Assembly: GCA_025350465.1 (NCBI GenBank)
Contig: JANXXU010000006.1
Span: 155,345-219,344, forward strand
Direction: 5' to 3'
DNA length: 64,000 bases
Origin: Alphaproteobacteria bacterium
Lineage (GTDB): Bacteria; Pseudomonadota; Alphaproteobacteria; Micropepsales; Micropepsaceae
Within the stretch, counting starts at the first letter, position 1, and each line of letters starts with the position of its first letter. Made by a program: the position numbers and the translations under genes. A model generated the notes under the pieces. That model did not search any database, had not been told where the DNA came from, and saw only the letters and a list, made by a program, of their open reading frames with translations. Shown piece after piece: positions 57,659 to 64,000 of the stretch.

Positions 57659-57802
57659 GCGGTGGTGAAGATGTCTGTTACTTCGTTGAAACCGAGCGGG
57701 TCGCGGGTTCGAATCCCGTCGGGTGCGCCATTGTGCACCCGTAGCTCAGTGGTAGAGCAGCAGGGGCGATGAGCCCCAATAACAGCATCGCCCGTTCCCC
57801 GC
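57659..57802 (+). ncRNA. Y RNA 4 (YrlA-like, permuted tRNA mimic with GCCA loop)
   Basis: A 144-base unit with outer stem GCGG/CCGC, loop TGGTGAA opposite GCCCGTTCC, inner stem GATG-(T)-CTGTTA paired with TAACAGCATC, T-arm GCGGG-TTCGAAT-CCCGT (57703-57719), a 7-bp acceptor hairpin CGGGTGC/GCACCCG, D-arm GCTCAGTGGTAGAGC and a GGGGC-GATGA-GCCCC hairpin. The acceptor loop reads GCCATTGT, so a discriminator base plus CCA follows the 3' acceptor strand as in a mature tRNA. It ends about 70 bases before the TROVE start codon. Confidence 0.86.
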
Positions 57803-57874
57803 TTGCTGCGCCGTAGCCTTTTGGCGAAGGCGGGCCGTCCGCGTATCTTTCACACTAAATCGAGGGAGGGCCTT

Positions 57875-59203
57875 ATGGCCAAGCTGAACATCTTCAAGCG
57901 CCGCAAGGCCAAGACCCACGAGGGCGCGCCCGCGCGCGAATTCGGACCGGAGCAATTGCTGCGCCGTTCGATCATGAACTGCATGCTGTGGGAGGACGAA
58001 TTCTATGAAGACGGCGTCACCATCGCCGATCGCATTCAAGCGCTCGTACCGAAGGTCGCGCCGGAGACCGTGGCGCAGATCGCGATCGACGCGCGTGAAA
58101 AATCGAAACTGCGCCATGCACCGCTTCTGCTCGTGCGCGCGATGGCCGCGTCCGAGAAGCACCGCCCGTTGGTAGCCTCGACGCTTGAGCGCGTCATCCA
58201 GCGTCCCGACGAGATGACCGAGTTTCTTGCGATCTATTGGTCGGACGTTATCGGCCCGCTGCAGCAGCGCAAAAAGCGCCCTGTGCCGGCGCAGGTAAAG
58301 AAAGGTCTCGCCAAGGCCTTCGCCAAGTTCGACGCCTATCAGCTGGCGAAGTATGACCGCGACGGGCCCGTGAGCTTGCGCGACGTGCTCTTCCTCACGC
58401 ACGCAAAGCCTGCGAACGCCGAGCAGGAGAAGATCTGGAAGCAGCTCGTCGACGGCACATTGGCCTCGCCCGACACCTGGGAGGTGTCACTCTCGTCGGG
58501 CGCCGACAAGAAGGAAACGTTCGAGCGTCTGATCGCCGAGAAGAAGCTCGGAAGCCTCGCGCTTCTGCGCAACCTGCGCGGCATGCTCACGGCCGGCGTC
58601 GCCAAGCGCACCATCGCCGGCGCGCTCGACGACATGCGCACCGACCGCGTGCTGCCGTACCGCTACATCGCGGCGGCCCGCTACGCGCCTGATTTTGAGC
58701 CCGAACTCGAAAAGGCGATGCTTCGCTCGCTTGAGGGCCATCCGAAGATCGAGGGCGCGACGCGCATCCTGGTCGACATTTCAGCCTCGATGGACGCGGC
58801 GATGTCGGCGCGCTCTGAGATGTTGCGTGTCGATGCAGCCTGCGGCCTTGCGGTTCTCGCGCGCGAGATCTGCGACGACGTGGAGATCTTCACCTTCTCC
58901 AACGAGGTGAAGAAAGTACCGCCGCGTCGGGGCTTCGCGCTGCGCGACGCCATCGTGCAGAGCCAGCCGCATATGAACACCTACCTCGGCAAGGCGGTTC
59001 AGGAGATCGATCAAAAGGACGTGCGCCTCATCGTCTTCACCGACGAGCAGTCGCACGACGCCGTGCCGGCGCCGAAAGGCGAGGGCTACATGATCAACGT
59101 CGCCTCGAACCGCAACGGCGTAGGCATCGGCGACTGGACCCGCGTCGACGGCTTCTCCGAAAGCGTGATCGACTGGATCATCGCCGGTGAGAAGGAAGAG
59201 TAG
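57875..59203 (+). CDS. rsr: TROVE-domain RNA-binding protein (Ro60/Rsr orthologue)
   Basis: A 442-residue ring-type protein related to the animal Ro60 autoantigen, which binds Y RNAs and misfolded RNA ends and, with polynucleotide phosphorylase, directs RNA decay. The HEAT-like TROVE ring covers ~20-270 (LLRRSIMNCMLWEDEFYEDG, then YRYIAAARYAPDFEPELE). A C-terminal von Willebrand A-like domain has the MIDAS motif LVDISASMDAAMS near residue 297 and FTDEQSHD. It is somewhat shorter than Ro60. The start ATG has GAGGGAGGG seven bases upstream. It follows four Y RNA units and precedes rtcB. Confidence 0.93.
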   Translation: MAKLNIFKRRKAKTHEGAPAREFGPEQLLRRSIMNCMLWEDEFYEDGVTIADRIQALVPKVAPETVAQIAIDAREKSKLRHAPLLLVRAMAASEKHRPLVASTLERVIQRPDEMTEFLAIYWSDVIGPLQQRKKRPVPAQVKKGLAKAFAKFDAYQLAKYDRDGPVSLRDVLFLTHAKPANAEQEKIWKQLVDGTLASPDTWEVSLSSGADKKETFERLIAEKKLGSLALLRNLRGMLTAGVAKRTIAGALDDMRTDRVLPYRYIAAARYAPDFEPELEKAMLRSLEGHPKIEGATRILVDISASMDAAMSARSEMLRVDAACGLAVLAREICDDVEIFTFSNEVKKVPPRRGFALRDAIVQSQPHMNTYLGKAVQEIDQKDVRLIVFTDEQSHDAVPAPKGEGYMINVASNRNGVGIGDWTRVDGFSESVIDWIIAGEKEE

Positions 59204-59236
59204 GGAATAGGCTCCCACCGTCTCGGCGGCTCCTTT

Positions 59237-59281
59237 CCTCCCCCGCAGGCAAGCGGGGGAGGGGGACCGCGCAGCGGTGGA
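59237..59281. repeat. Palindromic REP-like repeat upstream of rtcB
   Basis: A perfect 10-bp inverted repeat CCTCCCCCGC-AGGCAA-GCGGGGGAGG (59237-59262) is followed by GGGGACCGCGCAGCGGTGG, itself with a CCGC-GCA-GCGG hairpin. This composite looks like a dispersed intergenic element of GC-rich alphaproteobacteria (recalled, not searched). It could also stabilise or terminate part of the rsr transcript. Confidence 0.65.
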
Positions 59282-59354
59282 GGGGGCGACGCACGCACCG
59301 ACATCACCTAATTTCATCACAGAGGAGCGAGCAAAATATGCTTCGCTAAGTGCC

Positions 59355-60542
59355 ATGTACGAAGTCATCCAATCCAAAGGCAAGCCGATCAAGGCGTGGA
59401 TCGCCGGCGTTCCGCTCGAAGATGCGGCGCGCCAGCAGCTGATCAACGTCGCCGCTTTGCCGTTCATTTTCTCGCACGTCGCCGTCATGCCCGACGTGCA
59501 CTTCGGCCGCGGCGCAACGGTCGGCTCCGTCATCCCGACCAAGGGCGCGATCGTGCCGGCCGCGGTCGGCGTCGACATCGGCTGCGGTATGGCGGCGGTG
59601 CGCACGAACTTGCGTGCGGTCGATTTGCCGGACTCGCTGAAGGACATCCGCCGCGACATTGAGAAGGCGGTGCCCGTCGGCCAGGGATCGCACAAGGAAG
59701 TGCCGCGCGAAGCGGAACGTGTGTGGTATTCGCACCTGAAGCGCCGCTACGAAGATATCGAGGCCAAGCACAAGGCGATCGCCACGCAGAAATCGTCGGC
59801 GCTTCAGATCGGCACGCTCGGCGGCGGCAACCACTTCATCGAGATCTGCCTGGATGAGGAAGATCGCGTGTGGGTGATGCTGCATTCGGGCTCGCGCAAC
59901 ATCGGCAACCGCATCGGGACGTACTTCATCGCGCAGGCGAAAGAAGAGATCGAGCGCATGGGAGTCACCTTACCCGACCGCGATCTCGCCTGGTTGGTCG
60001 AAGGCTCGGACCTCTTCGACGACTATGTCGAAGCAGTCGGCTGGGCCCAGGACTACGCGAAGGCGAACCGCGTCGCGATGATGGAAGCGGTGCTCGGCGT
60101 GTTGCGCGAACATTTCCCGCAACTCGTCGCCGGCGACGTCGCCGTCAACTGCCACCACAACTATGTCGAGCGCGAAGAGCATTTCGGCGAGAAGGTGTGG
60201 TTGACGCGCAAGGGCGCGGTGCGTGCGGGCGCGGGCGACCTTGGCATCATCCCGGGCTCGATGGGCGCGAAGTCCTTCATCGTGCGAGGATTGGGGAACG
60301 AGGACTCGTTCCACACCTGCTCGCACGGCGCGGGTCGCAAGATGTCGCGCACCGCCGCGAAGGAACGCTTCACGCTCGAGGATCACGCGAAGGCGACCGA
60401 AGGCGTCGAATGCCGTAAGGACGGCGGCGTCCTCGACGAAACGCCGATGGCCTACAAAGACATCGACGCCGTCATGGCCGCGCAATCCGACCTCGTCCAA
60501 ATCGTCCACACGCTGAAGCAGGTCGTGTGCGTGAAAGGATGA
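59355..60542 (+). CDS. rtcB: RNA-splicing ligase RtcB
   Basis: A 395-residue GTP- and Mn-dependent 3'-phosphate RNA ligase that reseals broken tRNA or rRNA. Metal and catalytic residues are in DIGCGM (Cys ~77), GTLGGGNHFIE, LHSGSRNIG, and the guanylated His near residue 324 in SHGAGRKMSR. No rtcA cyclase, archease or rtcR regulator is present nearby. The ATG at 59355 matches the usual N-terminus. Together with Rsr and the Y RNAs it forms an RNA quality-control and repair locus. Confidence 0.95.
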   Translation: MYEVIQSKGKPIKAWIAGVPLEDAARQQLINVAALPFIFSHVAVMPDVHFGRGATVGSVIPTKGAIVPAAVGVDIGCGMAAVRTNLRAVDLPDSLKDIRRDIEKAVPVGQGSHKEVPREAERVWYSHLKRRYEDIEAKHKAIATQKSSALQIGTLGGGNHFIEICLDEEDRVWVMLHSGSRNIGNRIGTYFIAQAKEEIERMGVTLPDRDLAWLVEGSDLFDDYVEAVGWAQDYAKANRVAMMEAVLGVLREHFPQLVAGDVAVNCHHNYVEREEHFGEKVWLTRKGAVRAGAGDLGIIPGSMGAKSFIVRGLGNEDSFHTCSHGAGRKMSRTAAKERFTLEDHAKATEGVECRKDGGVLDETPMAYKDIDAVMAAQSDLVQIVHTLKQVVCVKG

Positions 60543-60558
60543 ACATCAAACGGCCGGT

Positions 60559-60591
60559 CGCCGCATTTGATCTTGTGGCGGCGCATTTTTT
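60559..60591 (+). terminator. Terminator downstream of rtcB
   Basis: CGCCGC pairs with GCGGCG around a 13-base loop, followed by CATTTTTTA, 17 bases after the rtcB stop. It should end the RNA-repair operon. Confidence 0.7.
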
Positions 60592-61261
60592 ATGGTCGCG
60601 CGGCGTCGACGATCAGAAGGAGCGGGCGGCCAAGGTACTTCACCGCCCACGGAATTTCCGCAACTAGCACATCGTCGACCACGTAGTCCCGCGCGCGCAG
60701 ACAGCGAAACCCCGCATCGTCCATGCGGTTGAGGTAATCGTCGGTCGAGTGAGGCTCCGCCCCCAGGCGGTACTCGACGCTGTTTTGTTCGAAATTTGCT
60801 TCGACCCCTGCGCGCGCGATCTCGGGATGAAAGGCTGAAAACACAAACCGCCCGCCGCGGCGCAGCACCGCGAAAGTCTCGCTGAAGAACGTGGAGAGAT
60901 TCGTCAAATGCTCGGACACGAGCGAACAGAGCAGCGCATCGAACACGGATCGCTCCAGCGGAAGTTCGCTGTTCAGGTCGGCCTGCGCGAGCATCGCGCC
61001 GGGTACGGCGTGTTGAGCGGCGCGCAGCATACCCATCGAGAAATCGAGGCCGACGGCAACCGCTCCCGCCGTCGCAATGGAGCGCAGATTGATTCCGGTG
61101 CCGCAGCCGGCATCGAGAACGCGCTCGCCAGCGCGCGGCCCTAAATGTGCGATCGCATACCGCCGATCGAGAGCAACGAGCGGATTCGGCGTGCGGTCAT
61201 AGCTTGGCGCCCAAAGGTCATAGCCGTTGCGCACGCCCGGTCTCTCGACCCTTTTGCTCAT
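60590..61261 (-). CDS. Class I SAM-dependent methyltransferase
   Basis: A 223-residue methyltransferase. Motif I VLDAGCGTGINLRSIA binds SAM, VAVGLDFSMGMLRAAQ is motif II, and FDALLCSLVSEHLTNL follows. The start ATG at 61261 gives the usual N-terminus GYDLWAPSYD; in-frame sequence upstream is not family-like. GGAGG lies eleven bases upstream. Substrate unknown. It converges with rtcB. Confidence 0.9.
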   Translation of the reverse strand: MSKRVERPGVRNGYDLWAPSYDRTPNPLVALDRRYAIAHLGPRAGERVLDAGCGTGINLRSIATAGAVAVGLDFSMGMLRAAQHAVPGAMLAQADLNSELPLERSVFDALLCSLVSEHLTNLSTFFSETFAVLRRGGRFVFSAFHPEIARAGVEANFEQNSVEYRLGAEPHSTDDYLNRMDDAGFRCLRARDYVVDDVLVAEIPWAVKYLGRPLLLIVDAARP

Positions 61262-61473
61262 CGCACCACAGCCTCCGGAGAAAGCGATTGAAGAATGCAC
61301 GCGCCGTGCAGGGCCGTCGAGGGCGCCTTGTCGTTTCTCGGTCACAGCGATGAACACCTGGCCGCCAGCATACCTCCCATGCCTTGACTTAGTGAATCCC
61401 CAAGGGTACCAACGCGACCCATTGGCGCGAAGCATGGTGTTTCGCGCCTCTTTCTCACAGGCCCAGGATCTAG

Positions 61474-61572
61474 ATGAACACGGCTGTTCTCAAGATTTCC
61501 GCCACGTCGCGTGTCGCGTTTTGCGCGCTGCGACCGGCGGGCATTTCGGCTTGTGAGGGAGCCATGGCTTAG
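61474..61572 (+). CDS. Candidate short leader ORF upstream of MATE gene (32 residues)
   Basis: ATG-started ORF with Shine-Dalgarno AGGA five bases upstream, encoding a peptide beginning MNTAVLKISATSRVAF and containing ALRPAGISAC. Its stop codon is immediately followed by hairpin GCGAAT-CAATTTT-ATTCGC (61572-61590) and then a terminator at 61600. The gene order leader ORF, hairpin, terminator, efflux pump is typical of ribosome-mediated attenuation, but stalling is not shown by the sequence. Confidence 0.45.
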   Translation: MNTAVLKISATSRVAFCALRPAGISACEGAMA

Positions 61573-61599
61573 CGAATCAATTTTATTCGCCGCCTGCCG

Positions 61600-61630
61600 C
61601 CCCTCCCGAGCCCGCTCCGGAGGGGTTTTT
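61600..61630 (+). terminator. Rho-independent terminator (possible attenuator) before the MATE gene
   Basis: CCCCTCC pairs with GGAGGGG (7 bp), with an inner GAGC/GCTC pairing, followed by TTTTTG. It lies 61 bases before the MATE start and is almost identical to the terminator at 56848-56882. Confidence 0.78.
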
Positions 61631-61690
61631 GTTTTGCCCTCCCTTCCGAGTTCGGAGCGATTTCGACGGGCGAAACGAAGAGCTAATTCC

Positions 61691-63112
61691 ATGTTGAACA
61701 CCATGACCACCTTTTTTGACTCCTCCGAGGCCGCCCGCTCCAATCGGCGCGAGATGCTGAAACCTTGGTTCGACGAATCGCGCGCATTGTTGAAGCTGGC
61801 CGCCCCGCTGATCGCCATGCATTTGGCCCAGATCGGCTCGATCACGGCCGACATCATCATGGTCGGCCCGCTTGGCAAGGAATCGCTCGCCGCCACCGGC
61901 GTCGGCGCGGTGCTGTTCTATCTGACGTGGCTCATCGGTTACGGCCCGGTCGCCGCCGTGTCGCCGATCGTTGCGCAGATCTTGGGCGCACATCCCAACG
62001 ACCGGGCGCGCACGCGCGCGGCCGTGCGCATGGGGCTCTGGGCGATCGGTCTGATGTCGATCCCGCTGATGGTGGTGCTCATCTGGGCAAAGCCCGTGCT
62101 GTTGCTGCTCGGACAGGATCCGAAGGTCGTCGCACTCGCGGAGACGTGGGTGCACATGGTGGCCTTCGGTCTGCCGTTCTCGCTTGGCTTCGGCGTGTTG
62201 CGCGGCTTTGCGACGGCGATCGGCCGACAGCATTTCGTTTTGTTCGTGAGCCTCGGCGTCGTGCTGGTCAACGTTGCGCTCAACTACGTGCTGATTTACG
62301 GCCATTTCGGTGCGCCCGCATTGGGCGTGCAGGGGGCGGGTATCGCCAGCGCGACGGCCTATGCCTGCGCGTTCTTCACGATGCTGGCGGTCGTGTCGTT
62401 CACGCCGGCGTTCAAGAAGTATCACGTGCTGCATCGCTTCACTCGTCCCGATTGGGCGAAGTTCGCCGAGGTCTTCCGCTTGGGCGTTCCGATGGGCATT
62501 TCCATGATCTTCGAGGCGATGCTGTTCAACAGTGCAACGCTGCTCATGGGAACGTTCGGTGCTGCATCGGTCGCCGCGCATTTGATCGCGCTCAATATCG
62601 GTTCGGTCACCTTCATGGTGCCGCTGGGCATCGGCATTGCGGCGACGGTGCGTGTCGGCCTCGCGGCCGGTGCTCGCAATCACGAGGGCGTACGCGTAGC
62701 GGGCTACACGGCCATCGCCTTCGGCGCCGGCTTCATGTTGCTCTGCGCCGTCGTGATCGCCTTGTTTCCTGGGCAGCTTGCCGCGCTCTACATCGCGGCA
62801 GACAACCCCGCGAACGCGGAAGTCATGCGTCTCGTCGTCCCGTTCCTCTACGTCGCCGCCGTGTTTCAAGTGTTCGACGCGCTGCAGGTGACGGGGCAGA
62901 TGTCGCTGCGCGGCTTGAAGGACGCCAACGCGCCGGCGTGGATTGCGGGCCTTAGTTATTGGCTTGTCGGCTTCACGTCGTGCGTGATCTTCGGCTTCTG
63001 GTTCGGACTGCAAGGCTTCGGCGTGTGGATCGGCTTGGCGCTCGGCCTCGCTGCAGCCGCAACCGGCATGGTCGTTCGCTTCGAAATTCTGTCGAAGCGA
63101 AACCTGCGCTAA
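61691..63112 (+). CDS. MATE-family efflux transporter
   Basis: A 473-residue NorM-type multidrug and toxic-compound efflux pump with about twelve transmembrane helices in two pseudo-symmetric halves. The family opening LLKLAAPLIAMHLAQIGSIT and helices such as GYGPVAAVSPIVAQILGAHP are present. A 35-residue soluble N-terminus precedes the first helix. The ATG at 61691 starts MLNTMTTFFD, with AAGAG upstream. A terminator-like hairpin upstream suggests controlled transcription. Confidence 0.92.
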   Translation: MLNTMTTFFDSSEAARSNRREMLKPWFDESRALLKLAAPLIAMHLAQIGSITADIIMVGPLGKESLAATGVGAVLFYLTWLIGYGPVAAVSPIVAQILGAHPNDRARTRAAVRMGLWAIGLMSIPLMVVLIWAKPVLLLLGQDPKVVALAETWVHMVAFGLPFSLGFGVLRGFATAIGRQHFVLFVSLGVVLVNVALNYVLIYGHFGAPALGVQGAGIASATAYACAFFTMLAVVSFTPAFKKYHVLHRFTRPDWAKFAEVFRLGVPMGISMIFEAMLFNSATLLMGTFGAASVAAHLIALNIGSVTFMVPLGIGIAATVRVGLAAGARNHEGVRVAGYTAIAFGAGFMLLCAVVIALFPGQLAALYIAADNPANAEVMRLVVPFLYVAAVFQVFDALQVTGQMSLRGLKDANAPAWIAGLSYWLVGFTSCVIFGFWFGLQGFGVWIGLALGLAAAATGMVVRFEILSKRNLR

Positions 63113-63216
63113 CGCTTTTCCTCCCTCGTGAGTTCACGGGGGATATAACGTTACCCCTCGGACTTCCGCTATCTTGACCCCGCCCTATGGGTCCCCACCT
63201 GCAAATTGGCAGACAA

Positions 63217-63993
63217 TCAACTGACGCGTTCGCGATCCATTGCGCGGTCCGCACGTCGATGGAGGAACACAAGTCGATTCAAGCCGGAACGCACATTTGG
63301 TGCGTCTAGGACGAGGGCCATCCGAAAGACTTGAAACAAATTGACCGCAGTGATTATCAATGCGTCGATTGCTTCGTCCTTCGCTACACCCCATTTCATC
63401 AGCAATGCGAGTAAGAGCACGCACACACCGTAAATGAACGCTGCCTGCGCCCATAATCTGAAACGTTCCAAAAACTCGTCGGAGCTCACTCTCTTTTCAG
63501 AGCTGAAAAACGTTTGCCCGCTGTGGAGCCCTTCTAAGCAAAGTTTGTACAGAACATAATTATTCGCTGCGACACAGAAGGTGCCGCCAACGACACAAAA
63601 AGCCCAATCCCTCGGGTTCACCCATATGGGCCATAAGATTAGCGGCAATCCAAACGTTGGAAGCGATAACGTAACCTGGGCCCATTTGGTCCATCGGCTG
63701 CGGATACCCGATATGTCAATTTGCGAAAAAACGTTGAGGTAATATTTTATGACCACCAGCGTCGCGACCCACGTTGCTAGACGACCCCAAAAATTTCCCC
63801 AAAAGTCGCCGACATCAAACTGAACAATCCCCTCTTGCCTTAATTGCGCAAGCAGTGGCCATGGTTGAAAAATGTTAAGATCCATCGCAGTCAAAAAAGC
63901 GAAGGAAAGCAGCGTCAAATAGTAATACAATATTGCTACGCGTGCCTTGTTGACCATCCATCGGAAACTCTGGATGCGGCCGTCATCGCCCAC
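63217..63993 (-). CDS. Membrane protein of unknown function, 5' end possibly outside window
   Basis: At least 258 residues with four to six hydrophobic helices (e.g. ILYYYLTLLSFAFLTAMD, ATWVATLVVIKYYLNVF, AAFIYGVCVLLLALLM). I do not recognise a family. The only start visible is GTG at 63993 without a ribosome site, with no in-frame stop in the seven remaining bases, so the true start may lie beyond the window. Base composition is clearly lower in GC and codon use differs from neighbours, suggesting acquired DNA. Confidence 0.65.
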   Translation of the reverse strand: MGDDGRIQSFRWMVNKARVAILYYYLTLLSFAFLTAMDLNIFQPWPLLAQLRQEGIVQFDVGDFWGNFWGRLATWVATLVVIKYYLNVFSQIDISGIRSRWTKWAQVTLSLPTFGLPLILWPIWVNPRDWAFCVVGGTFCVAANNYVLYKLCLEGLHSGQTFFSSEKRVSSDEFLERFRLWAQAAFIYGVCVLLLALLMKWGVAKDEAIDALIITAVNLFQVFRMALVLDAPNVRSGLNRLVFLHRRADRAMDRERVS

Positions 63994-64000
63994 TAATTTC

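Noticed and set aside
57184..57760. Several broken tRNA genes or a two-piece permuted tmRNA
   Set aside because: The T-arms and D-arms are in reverse order and joined by loop-closed acceptor stems, with covarying outer stems; no tmRNA tag frame or anticodon arm is present, and the adjacent rsr gene points to Y RNAs.
61671..61683. 13-base sequence CGAAACGAAGAGC shared with 56706-56718
   Set aside because: Both copies lie before start codons, but 13-base matches are expected by chance in 64 kb of biased sequence.

Overview
The window is chromosomal DNA from a GC-rich alphaproteobacterium. This rests on gene order as much as on single genes. The minus strand from 9.6 to 3.5 kb reads kdsD-lptC-lptA-lptB-rpoN-hpf-ptsN. 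The plus strand from 41.5 to 48.5 kb reads a small basic ORF-murA-DUF2948-hisD-UPF0262-phosphatase-infA-maf-rng-yacG. DUF1150, UPF0262 and DUF2948 are families typical of that class. No integrase, transposase, prophage or CRISPR array is visible, so most of the window is core genome with a few accessory spots.

Layout: 0-0.7 kb is AT-rich and has no gene. 0.7-3.5 kb holds a pabB-pabC fusion, a small heat-shock protein and DUF1150. 3.5-10.3 kb is the LPS-transport/sigma-54/PTS-Ntr cluster plus a short RNase D. 10.5-12.1 kb is a two-gene membrane module with a TIR-like protein. 12.2-15.5 kb has an acyl-CoA dehydrogenase, tRNA-Leu(CAG), an NDUFA9-like reductase and uppP. 15.8-21.8 kb is gltD-gltB. 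21.9-26.9 kb has a transglycosylase with an odd N-terminal HMA-like domain, a GST, queG, a TPR protein, an eRF1-like protein and a hydrolase. 27-31.7 kb has a GT4/GT9 glycosyltransferase pair and thrS-infC, with infC apparently starting at AUA. 31.7-41.4 kb is mixed metabolism and regulators with tRNA-Thr(GGT) and msrA. 41.5-49.4 kb is the murA-yacG block. 49.4-56.6 kb is catabolic and regulatory genes ending in a membrane histidine kinase. 61.7-63.1 kb is a MATE efflux pump, and the window ends in a lower-GC membrane protein.

The most interesting part is 56.6-60.6 kb. A TROVE/Ro60-type protein (Rsr) and the RNA ligase RtcB are preceded by four tandem noncoding units (57141-57271, 57279-57423, 57504-57643, 57659-57802). 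Each unit is a Y RNA carrying a circularly permuted tRNA mimic: T-arm, then an acceptor-like hairpin closed by a small loop, then a D-arm, all enclosed by a long stem made from the ends of the unit. The long stems of units 2-4 covary exactly (GAGA/TCTC, GAGG/CCTC, GATG/CATC), which is strong sequence-only evidence for the fold. Together these would form an RNA-quality-control and RNA-repair operon. A short ORF followed by a GC hairpin and a U-run lies upstream of it, and a closely similar arrangement lies upstream of the MATE gene.
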